A stretch of DNA of 7,237 bases from CAZDDA01 sp964568045 (lineage in GTDB: Bacteria > Bipolaricaulota > Bipolaricaulia > UBA7950 > UBA9294), in NCBI GenBank assembly GCA_964568045.1, contig CAZMOL010000077.1:1-7237 (forward strand). Reading direction: 5' to 3'. Under the pieces are notes generated by a model. It did not search any database. It saw only the letters and a program-made list of their open reading frames with translations, and had not been told where the DNA came from. The translations under genes and the position numbers were made by a program. This document shows, one piece after another, positions 1 through 5,361 of the stretch (within the stretch, counting starts at the first letter, position 1; each line of letters opens with the position of its first letter).

Positions 1-1
1 C

Positions 2-1000
2 ACCCTCTTCCCCCAGCAACGCCCGGAGGAGAAGGAAATCCCCTCGTGGCTCAAGAAAGGAGAACAGCTCCTTTTGGAGGATGTCGAGACGCGGCAGAAG
101 TTTACTGACCCGCCGCGTCGCTACAGCGAGGCCGGTCTGATCAACCTTCTGGAAAAGAAGGGGATCGGCCGCCCGAGCACTTATGCCTCTATCGTCTCCG
201 TGATTCAAGAGCGGAACTACGCCGTAAAAGAGAAGGGAAGCCTTCGCCCAACGCTGCTTGGCCAAGTAGTGGTCGAGTTTCTCAAGCGGTACTTCCCCGA
301 GACCGTCGAGGAGCACTTCACCGCGCATATGGAAGAGGATCTCGACCGGATCGAAGATGGGGAGATTACACGCCTCGAGGTGCTAAATGAGTTCTATGAT
401 CCATTCTCCAAGCGGCTAATCACCCTGGATGAGTTGTTGGAAGATGGGAAAGAGCGCCCGTTTCGCGTTCTCACCGATGTTCCTTGCGACAAGTGTGGTC
501 AGCCGATGGAACTTCGCTACTGGAAGGGATCGCACTTCCTCGGCTGCTCCGCCTACCCCGCCTGTCGCAACACGCGAAGTCTTCCTCCAGATCTCCTCTG
601 CTGCTACCAGGAGGGGACACTACACATCAAAGAGGCGCTGGAAGAGATGGAGAAGCAAGTAAGCAGTGATATTCCCTGTCCCTCGTGCGGTGCGCCGATG
701 GCGCTTAGGACCGGCCGTTACGGCCGCTACTATCGCTGCACCAATTCCGAGTGCGGAAAAACTGCTTCCGTCTCAACCGGTGTCCCCTGTCCGCTCTGCA
801 AAGAAGGAGAACTCATTGAGAAGTACTCTCAAAAAAGACGGCGCACCTTCTACAGCTGCAACAACTACCCCAACTGTCGGTATGCGGTGAGCGAGCAGCC
901 GATCAAGATCTGCCCCACGTGTGAAAGCGGGGTTCTCACTGACAAAGACGGAACGTTGCGCTGTAGCAATAAAGACTGCTCATACAGTGAAAAACCTTAA
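2..1000 (+). CDS. topA: DNA topoisomerase I (type IA), C-terminal part, 5' end outside window
   Basis: This is the last 332 codons of bacterial topoisomerase I, open from the window edge (frame 2) to TAA at 998-1000. The enzyme relaxes negative supercoils by cutting and passing one strand; the active-site Tyr and the TOPRIM domain lie upstream of the window. The core ends with the family-typical IGRPSTYA motif (about nt 164-187) and the segment FPETVEEHFTAHMEEDLDRI. Four C4 zinc ribbons follow, with cysteine pairs spanning about nt 485-565, 677-754, 788-877 and 911-979. Tandem zinc ribbons at this position are normal for TopA and help bind single-stranded DNA. A TTG at 74 could be mistaken for a start, but the conserved reading continues upstream, so the gene is truncated only by the window. 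It converges on the sigma-factor gene with 13 bp between the stop codons. Confidence 0.96.
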   Translation, partial: TLFPQQRPEEKEIPSWLKKGEQLLLEDVETRQKFTDPPRRYSEAGLINLLEKKGIGRPSTYASIVSVIQERNYAVKEKGSLRPTLLGQVVVEFLKRYFPETVEEHFTAHMEEDLDRIEDGEITRLEVLNEFYDPFSKRLITLDELLEDGKERPFRVLTDVPCDKCGQPMELRYWKGSHFLGCSAYPACRNTRSLPPDLLCCYQEGTLHIKEALEEMEKQVSSDIPCPSCGAPMALRTGRYGRYYRCTNSECGKTASVSTGVPCPLCKEGELIEKYSQKRRRTFYSCNNYPNCRYAVSEQPIKICPTCESGVLTDKDGTLRCSNKDCSYSEKP

Positions 1001-1015
1001 GACCGAATGGCGGTC
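1001..1015. terminator. Small dyad between convergent topA and sigma gene, possible weak terminator
   Basis: GACCG (1001-1005) and CGGTC (1011-1015) form a perfect 5-bp GC-rich stem with a 5-nt loop. The dyad starts right after the topA stop and overlaps the sigma-gene stop. Read on the minus strand, the hairpin is followed by TTAAGGTTTTT, a broken U tract; on the plus strand no T run follows. It could act as a weak terminator for the sigma transcript. The stem is short and the U tract is offset, so the call is tentative. Confidence 0.35.
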
Positions 1016-1952
1016 AAGCCTCCTCCGAGAGAAGCTTGAACCATTCCAGCCGCTGCTTAAGGTCGGAGTCCTGCAGTTTTGCCAGGGCCTCCTTCTGAAT
1101 CTGACGCACACGCTCTCGGCTGATCCCAAATACGAGTCCAACCTCATCTAGGGTCCTAGGCTGGTAATCATTGAGGCCGTAGCGAAGCTCGAGGATTCGC
1201 TTCTCACGTTCTGTCAGCCGCTCATCAAGAGCCCTTTCCAGCTCCTGCACGAGGAGATGTTCAAACGTCTCGCGTTCAGGGGAGTCGACGGTGTCATCTT
1301 CAATAAAATCGCCTAGGACGGACCCGTCGTCGTCATAACCAATTGGCATATCCAGGGAAGCCATGCTCTGTGCGGTTTTCTTTGCTTTGATAACGTTCTC
1401 CACCGTTGTATCAAGTTCATCCGCGAGATTCTCCGGCGTTGGGGATTCGCCGTACTTCTTGAGATAGTTCCGCTCTACTTGATAGATCTTGCGGATTAAC
1501 TCGTTGATGTGTGTCGGTACACGGATCGTCCGCGATCGATTGGTGATCGCTCGCAAGATCGCTTGGCGAATCCACCACGTAGCATACGTAGAAAACTTGT
1601 AGCCCCTCTTGTAGTCAAACTTCTCGATCGCCTTCATCAAACCTAGGTTTCCCTCCTGAATCAAGTCAAGGAAAGGCAAACCACAGCCACGATACCTCTT
1701 GGCAATCGAGACGACCAGACGCAAGTTCGCCTCGGCCAGCTCTTCCTTTGCCTGCTTGCTACCGGCCTCGATTCGTTTTGCAAGCCTTACCTCATCCTCT
1801 CGTGTGAGGAGTGGCACTCGGCTGATCTCGCCAAAGTAGGTCCGAATCGGGTTATCCGAGCGGACTCGCGCTTCCTCCTTGCCTACACGTTTCTTGTCTG
1901 GAGCAGCGCTCAGGTTTTTCTTTAAATTGATCGTCGCTTTGGAACCCTTCAT
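1014..1952 (-). CDS. Sigma-70 family RNA polymerase sigma factor (RpoD/SigA family, RpoS-like traits)
   Basis: This encodes a 312-aa promoter-specificity subunit of RNA polymerase. It has region 1.2 (about residues 34-64, NPIRTYFGEISRVPLLT), region 2 (about 75-145, with FLDLIQEGNLGLMKAIEKFD and FSTYATWWIRQA), region 3 (about 146-225) and region 4, with a helix-turn-helix near 267-285 (TLDEVGLVFGISRERVRQIQ). Region 1.1 and the long non-conserved insert of proteobacterial RpoD are absent. The length and the stretch ILRAITNRSRTIRVPTHI resemble group 2/RpoS-type factors, and the position of E. coli RpoD Thr440 is Leu here. It could be the primary factor of a lineage with a short SigA or a group 2 factor; the sequence alone does not decide. 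I start it at the ATG at 1952 because an excellent Shine-Dalgarno lies directly before it. A GTG at 1970 would add six residues but would put that site inside the gene. It appears monocistronic, with its own promoter and structured leader. Confidence 0.95.
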   Translation of the reverse strand: MKGSKATINLKKNLSAAPDKKRVGKEEARVRSDNPIRTYFGEISRVPLLTREDEVRLAKRIEAGSKQAKEELAEANLRLVVSIAKRYRGCGLPFLDLIQEGNLGLMKAIEKFDYKRGYKFSTYATWWIRQAILRAITNRSRTIRVPTHINELIRKIYQVERNYLKKYGESPTPENLADELDTTVENVIKAKKTAQSMASLDMPIGYDDDGSVLGDFIEDDTVDSPERETFEHLLVQELERALDERLTEREKRILELRYGLNDYQPRTLDEVGLVFGISRERVRQIQKEALAKLQDSDLKQRLEWFKLLSEEA

Positions 1953-1962
1953 TCCTCCTCCT
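1953..1962 (-). promoter_or_regulatory. Shine-Dalgarno of the sigma-factor gene, decides its start
   Basis: On the minus strand the sequence is AGGAGGAGGA followed at once by ATG (1952-1950). A perfect AGGAGG with about 4 nt spacing supports initiation at this ATG. The longer reading from GTG (1970) would translate these bases as Gly-Gly-Gly and has no comparable site upstream. Confidence 0.75.
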
Positions 1963-1984
1963 GGATTCACATCGACTGCGCTAG

Positions 1985-2101
1985 AAGACAGAGGTCGGGG
2001 AGCGTACCCAGATAGAATCGGACGACCCGAGGGTCCCCCGATGACTTCGATTTCCGAAATTCTATCTCTACTAAGCGTTTTCCCTCTGTCACTACTGTCT
2101 T
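1985..2101 (-). promoter_or_regulatory. Structured 5' leader of the sigma-factor gene (nested long-range helices)
   Basis: Between the predicted transcription start (about 2112-2115) and the start codon lie two nested perfect inverted repeats. The outer helix pairs GACAGAGG with CCTCTGTC (plus-strand 1987-1994 and 2083-2090, 8 bp). The inner helix pairs AGATAGAAT with ATTCTATCT (2010-2018 and 2059-2067, 9 bp) and continues, after a 2-nt bulge, with CGGA/TCCG (2019-2022 and 2053-2056). A small apical GACC-CGAG-GGTC dyad sits at 2024-2035. The loop between outer and inner helices is 15 nt on each side. The 3' arm of the outer helix can instead pair with AAGACAG/CTGTCTT (1985-1991 with 2095-2101), which excludes part of the first pairing. 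This is seen in the sequence; a regulatory role (riboswitch, thermosensor or protein-bound leader) is inference. I recognise no known riboswitch family. Confidence 0.5.
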
Positions 2102-2121
2102 TCCCACAGTTTCCAAAACTA

Positions 2122-2150
2122 AGTATACCACAAACATAGAAGGATGTGAA
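2122..2150 (-). promoter_or_regulatory. Sigma-70-type promoter for the sigma-factor gene
   Basis: On the minus strand the -35 TTCACA (2150-2145, 5/6 to consensus) is separated by exactly 17 bp from the -10 TATACT (2127-2122, 5/6). The -10 is preceded by TGG, giving an extended -10 element. Transcription would start near 2112-2115 and leave a leader of about 160 nt before the ATG at 1952. A short dyad AGTTT-CCA-AAACT (2108-2120) overlaps the predicted start point and could be an operator or a small 5' hairpin. Confidence 0.7.
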
Positions 2151-2155
2151 GCCCC

Positions 2156-2187
2156 AAAAAATGAATTCGTGCCGTCACGAATGTCAT
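2156..2187 (-). terminator. Rho-independent terminator upstream of the sigma promoter
   Basis: Read on the minus strand, ATGA-c-ATTCGTG / CACGAAT-TCAT forms an 11-bp stem with one bulged base and a 4-nt loop (plus-strand 2161-2187). A run of five T follows directly (complement of 2156-2160). Stem plus U tract fits an intrinsic terminator for leftward transcription. It would end transcripts coming from the hypothetical gene at 3055-2468, or from an unseen unit in 2188-2467, just before the sigma promoter. No T run follows on the plus strand. Confidence 0.6.
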
Positions 2188-2467
2188 CATGAGGCCCCAA
2201 TCCAGTCACTTCGATGGCAGACAGGGATATTCGAGCCGCTGAAACTTTGCAGTTCTCAACCTTCCATGTGGGTGAGGCACTGGCAAACGATGAGTGGGAA
2301 AGCTTCAGCTACTCAGCAAATAGCCCGAACGCACCCCTTTGGAGAATGAAGCTGTGGGGCACTGATCCGCCTTCCCGATCAGAACGAGATTTCCGAGGCA
2401 TTTTAAAGGAAACATGCTACATGGAGAACTTGCGGAGCAGCGCAAACAGGAGATCTTAGAACATAAA
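2188..2467. other. Gene-free interval of about 280 bp, possible 3' UTR or small RNA
   Basis: I see no convincing gene here. The plus-strand open frame at 2214-2459 lacks a ribosome binding site and matches no family I know; short minus-strand frames also lack ribosome binding sites. Several small dyads are present, such as CTGATC/GATCAG (2362-2367 and 2377-2382, 9-nt loop) and TTGCG/CGCAA (2430-2434 and 2441-2445, 6-nt loop). The interval lies between the stop of the leftward hypothetical gene and a good leftward terminator, so it is probably transcribed leftward as a long 3' UTR or a separate small RNA. That is inference from layout. Confidence 0.4.
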
Positions 2468-3055
2468 CTAAATCCTGGGGTAATACGCGAGGAAAGCTAC
2501 AACCCACAAGCCGATAATAAGCCACAGGTAGCCACCATCAAGGCGAGGAGAGGGAGGACGAGCCTTGCCAAAGCTGATCGATGTTCCAAGAGCAATCTCC
2601 GGATTAAAGGACCACTCTGCTGGAAGGGGGTCAAGCGAGCGAACTTGGGCAAAAAAGGCTAGCGAATCCAGGATCCACAATTGTACTCCGGTCTTCACAT
2701 TCATGAATGGCGTCCACAGCCACGCAGTGCCGACTAGCCGCCACTGCAGGGAGAACCCTCCGCCGGCATACAGAGCAACCGGCCCACTCCACGCCTTCGC
2801 AAGAAGGCTAGCGTTTCCTTCATAGAGCTCGGGGAAATCAGTGGGGTACGTTCCAAAAGTGAAAAGAAAAGAGAGGTTGGATTCGGCAAGAACCTCCGAC
2901 GTTGCAAACGTGAACGAGGCACCCCAGTCAACGGGCAAAGCGGCAGGAACTCCCACGCCAAACCCGATGCCGATTGCTCCATAGGCCGAAAGTGTGGAAC
3001 ACACAAGTACGGACAGGCCCAGACAGGCAATGAGCACAATCGGACATTTCCGCAT
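2468..3055 (-). CDS. Hypothetical exported protein with beta-rich body and C-terminal membrane segment
   Basis: This 195-aa protein belongs to no family I recognise. Residues 1-26 look like a signal peptide (MRKC, then a hydrophobic core LIACLGLSVLVC), with likely cleavage after AYG26. Cys19 follows VLV, which is a poor lipobox, so a lipoprotein is unlikely. Residues about 27-163 alternate hydrophobic and polar positions with many Gly and aromatic residues (for example ALYAGGGFSLQWRL and LGTSISFG), as in small outer-membrane beta-barrels. A Pro-rich linker (KARPPSPRL) leads to a hydrophobic segment at about 175-192 (YLWLIIGLWVVAFLAYY), which a classic barrel would not have. The ATG is preceded by AAGAAGGAG with 6 nt spacing, a good ribosome binding site. 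It is divergent from the HAD gene, 164 bp apart. Export is reasonably supported; barrel topology is inference. Confidence 0.72.
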   Translation of the reverse strand: MRKCPIVLIACLGLSVLVCSTLSAYGAIGIGFGVGVPAALPVDWGASFTFATSEVLAESNLSFLFTFGTYPTDFPELYEGNASLLAKAWSGPVALYAGGGFSLQWRLVGTAWLWTPFMNVKTGVQLWILDSLAFFAQVRSLDPLPAEWSFNPEIALGTSISFGKARPPSPRLDGGYLWLIIGLWVVAFLAYYPRI

Positions 3056-3179
3056 AATCGGCTCCTTCTTGGGTCAAGACGTCCTTTTGGCTATGCTAGT
3101 GGGCGGCTTCGATCCCAGAAGGGGCGGACGACCCTTGCAGAGGGGAGCCTTGTCCACCCTGTTCCGGTAGGTCAAGGAT

Positions 3180-3208
3180 TTGAAAATGCAGGTTTGTAAC
3201 TATATGAA
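3180..3208 (+). promoter_or_regulatory. Candidate promoter of the HAD phosphatase gene
   Basis: TTGAAA (3180-3185, 5/6 to the -35 consensus) is followed after 17 bp by TATGAA (3203-3208, 4/6 to the -10). The predicted start would be near 3214-3217, only a few bases before the ATG at 3220, so the mRNA would be almost leaderless. This agrees with the absence of a Shine-Dalgarno before that ATG. On the opposite strand the same AT-rich patch holds TATAGT (3204-3199), a possible -10 for the divergent gene, but without a good -35. Confidence 0.38.
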
Positions 3209-3219
3209 TCACAACAAAA

Positions 3220-3864
3220 ATGCTGGCGCATGACGAGGAAGCTCCGACGTTGCTCATCTTTGATTTGGATGGGACCCTCTATCGCACCGAGACCTCGTTT
3301 GTTCCGGCGGTAGCACAGGTTCTTCAGGCTTTTTCCTTGCGTGTACCGCCCGATGAGGAGTTACATGCATTCATAGGTGAGCCATTCGACGTCTTTCTTG
3401 AATGGTTAGAACATCTGAGGCTTCCCATCCATTGGGAAAAGCTCCGTGAACTGCTCGCAGAGACTGAGCTGCGTTTCGTGAAACAACGCGGGAAGCTCTA
3501 TCCAGGAGTGAAGGATGCCCTAGTCAGACTTCGCGACCAAGGATGCTGGCTCACCCTGTGCACAAACGCGGGAGAGCTCTACGCAAAGACAGTATTGAGT
3601 GCATGTGGAATCGAAAACCTGTTTCGTACAATGTGCTGCCGTCGGACAAGCGCAGACACCAAAGCGAAGATGGTCGCCGGGTTAACAAAGCGAACCCCTC
3701 ATTGTCGAGCCTACGTAATCGGCGATCGTTATCACGATCTTCTCGCCGGCAGGAAGACTGGTTGCACGGTGATCGGTGCGGCCTACGGCTACGCGCAACC
3801 GGGGGAGCTTGCAGCCGCAGATCATATCATCTCATCCTTCGTCGACCTCCTTACCCTTGTCTAG
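3220..3864 (+). CDS. HAD-superfamily hydrolase, phosphoglycolate-phosphatase-like
   Basis: This 214-aa HAD phosphatase has motif I FDLDGTL at residues 14-20 (nucleophile Asp15, acid/base Asp17). A helical cap occupies about residues 22-95. Motif II is TLCTN (112-116), motif III a Lys at 148 or 150 (TKAK), and motif IV GDRYHD (168-173) with Asp169 and Asp173 for Mg2+. The C1-type alpha-helical cap and the GD-x3-D pattern fit the Gph/PgmB group, which cleaves small phosphomonoesters in the cytoplasm; the substrate cannot be told from sequence. The ATG at 3220 is the only start between an in-frame TGA (3205-3207) and motif I. No Shine-Dalgarno precedes it. It ends 105 bp before tldD in the same direction and could be cotranscribed with it. 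Confidence 0.92.
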   Translation: MLAHDEEAPTLLIFDLDGTLYRTETSFVPAVAQVLQAFSLRVPPDEELHAFIGEPFDVFLEWLEHLRLPIHWEKLRELLAETELRFVKQRGKLYPGVKDALVRLRDQGCWLTLCTNAGELYAKTVLSACGIENLFRTMCCRRTSADTKAKMVAGLTKRTPHCRAYVIGDRYHDLLAGRKTGCTVIGAAYGYAQPGELAAADHIISSFVDLLTLV

Positions 3865-3900
3865 GAGCGTCTCAACCAGACCCACACTTTGTAAGCAAAT

Positions 3901-3950
3901 GGCCTCTGGGTTTATCATCACGCTAGTCTTGTTCTTGATTTGATAAGGCC
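3901..3950 (+). repeat. Imperfect inverted repeat just upstream of tldD
   Basis: TTATCA (3912-3917) pairs with TGATAA (3941-3946), and flanking GGCC (3901-3904) pairs with GGCC (3947-3950) after a 7-nt bulge on the left arm. The element lies about 10 bp before the tldD Shine-Dalgarno. It could be an RNA hairpin between the HAD gene and tldD, or an operator. No T run follows, so it is not a standard terminator. The significance is uncertain because the stems are short. Confidence 0.3.
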
Positions 3951-3969
3951 GTCGCCGCTAGGAGAGAAG

Positions 3970-5361
3970 ATGCTCGACCTACTACGCACCCTCAGCAAAG
4001 ATACAACCGAGTGGGTGGAACTCCGATTCCACGCACGCCAGACAAAGACGATCTCCGTGCGCAACGGACAACTGGAGGAATCCTCAACAGCAAGGTTGGC
4101 CGGGATTGGAATCCGCACCCTGATTGACGGGGTTTTTGGATTTGCCAGCACCACTGATCTGACGGAGAAGGGAATAAGACGCGCAATCAAAGATGCCCAG
4201 AGGGCGGCGCGTGTCTCTGCAACCTCGAAGCGGGAGAAGGTAGAAGGCCTTGCTACGGCCACCTTTGGCACCGGAACGTTCTGCGTCCAGACCGACGACC
4301 CTCTTGATTCTCATCCGCTTGAGGAGAAGCTGTCCCTGGTCCTGTCCATTGATGAAAGGACACGCAAGGGATCGCCTCGAATCGTCTCTTCGAGTGTTCA
4401 ATACTCCGAGATCCAGGATGAAAAAGTCATTGTGACCACAGACGGAGCAGCGGCACACGTGTTCGATTCCAAACCGGACTTTCGCGTCGTCGCGGTCGCG
4501 GGTGCAAACGGCGAACAGACACTCGGAATGGACTCCGCTGGGGTGACCGGCGGCTGGAGCGATTTGTTTGCCGGCAAGGCGCCAGAGGAAATAGCGGATA
4601 AGGCAATTCAGCTCGCAGTCGACCAACTGAAGGCGCCACACACTACGGGTGGAGAAGCGGTTGTTGTACTCGATCCAGACCTGGTAGGTGTACTCAGTCA
4701 CGAAGCCATCGGCCACACGGTAGAAGCGGACCTCGTACGCTCCGGGGCAGTCACCAGCGACAAGCTGGGGAAAAAGGTCGCCTCAGAGCTGGTGACACTG
4801 TGCGACAGCGGCCCGTCTGTATTTCGGCCGCACGCAACGGGCGAGCTCCTGGTGGACGATGAAGGTGTAAAGACCAGTACAACGGTAATCATCGATCGCG
4901 GTGTGCTGCGATCTTTTCTCCACAACCGGGAGAGCGCGGCATACTTCGGGGTGGAACCTACAGGAAACGCCCGCGCCTTCGAATACTCCGACGAGCCGAT
5001 CATTCGCATGCGCAACACCTACATCGAACCCGGGAAAAGCTCATTGGAGGAGATGATTGCAGGGGTTAAAAGCGGCTACCTCTTGCAGGGACTCGGTTTT
5101 GGTGGACAGGCAGATTCCAATGCCGAATTCATGTTCGGCGTCCGGGAAGCCCATCGGGTCACGCACGGAAAAATCGCCGAACTCGTGCGCGGAGTAACCA
5201 TCTCTGGAAACGCCTTCGCGGTACTGACCTCTGTGGATGCAGTGGGGGAAGACTTCCAGTGGGGACTCGGAGCGGGATATTGCGGGAAGGGACAGCCGGC
5301 GAAGGTGGGCGCAGGTGGTCCGCACATCCGCTGTGTGGTCACGATTGGAGGACGACAATAA
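3970..5361 (+). CDS. tldD: TldD, zinc metalloprotease subunit of the TldD/TldE complex
   Basis: This 463-aa protein is slightly shorter than E. coli TldD (481 aa). The TldD/TldE heterodimer cleaves unfolded peptides inside a closed chamber; in enterobacteria it matures microcin B17 and degrades the CcdA antitoxin. The metal-binding motif HEAIGH is at residues 244-249 (nt 4699-4716), followed by TVEAD. The third zinc ligand is expected at Cys438 (nt 5281-5283) in GYCGKGQPAKVG, the equivalent of the late Cys in E. coli TldD. The N-terminal half has family hallmarks such as VRNGQLEE and GIGIRTLIDGVFGFAST. I start at the ATG at 3970, which has AGGAGA (3960-3965) 4 nt upstream; a TTG at 3940 would add ten residues without a better site. 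Its stop overlaps the pmbA start, so the two are surely cotranscribed and translationally coupled. Confidence 0.95.
   Translation: MLDLLRTLSKDTTEWVELRFHARQTKTISVRNGQLEESSTARLAGIGIRTLIDGVFGFASTTDLTEKGIRRAIKDAQRAARVSATSKREKVEGLATATFGTGTFCVQTDDPLDSHPLEEKLSLVLSIDERTRKGSPRIVSSSVQYSEIQDEKVIVTTDGAAAHVFDSKPDFRVVAVAGANGEQTLGMDSAGVTGGWSDLFAGKAPEEIADKAIQLAVDQLKAPHTTGGEAVVVLDPDLVGVLSHEAIGHTVEADLVRSGAVTSDKLGKKVASELVTLCDSGPSVFRPHATGELLVDDEGVKTSTTVIIDRGVLRSFLHNRESAAYFGVEPTGNARAFEYSDEPIIRMRNTYIEPGKSSLEEMIAGVKSGYLLQGLGFGGQADSNAEFMFGVREAHRVTHGKIAELVRGVTISGNAFAVLTSVDAVGEDFQWGLGAGYCGKGQPAKVGAGGPHIRCVVTIGGRQ
5347..5352 (+). promoter_or_regulatory. Shine-Dalgarno of pmbA inside the tldD end
   Basis: GGAGGA lies within the last codons of tldD, 8 nt before the pmbA ATG (5361-5363). 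The tldD stop and pmbA start share one base (TAATG). This fixes the pmbA start and indicates translational coupling. Confidence 0.7.

Noticed and set aside
1967..2209. 80-codon minus-strand open frame through the sigma leader, possible leader peptide
   Set aside because: Its first codons lie upstream of the predicted promoter and no good ribosome site precedes internal starts. The nested inverted repeats explain the region better as RNA structure.
2214..2459. 81-codon plus-strand open frame in the interval left of the exported-protein gene
   Set aside because: It has no ribosome binding site, no recognisable domain, and a composition like non-coding sequence.
2340..2467. SRP RNA, 6S RNA, tmRNA or RNase P in the gene-free interval
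   Set aside because: I looked for their conserved cores, such as the GGAAGGAAGCAG loop of SRP RNA, and found none.
2414..2662. Plus-strand open frame with a plausible AAAGGA before its ATG (MLHGELAEQRKQEILEH)
   Set aside because: Most of it runs antisense through the 3' end of the exported-protein gene, and the later part is low-complexity basic sequence. The N-terminus alone is not enough to call a gene.
3049..3100. Lipoprotein signal on the exported protein (LSVLVC at Cys19)
   Set aside because: The residue before Cys is Val, where lipoboxes need Gly, Ala or Ser; a standard signal-peptidase site after AYG fits better.
4084..4716. 210-codon minus-strand open frame
   Set aside because: It is a shadow of tldD on the opposite strand, with no recognisable motif or ribosome site.
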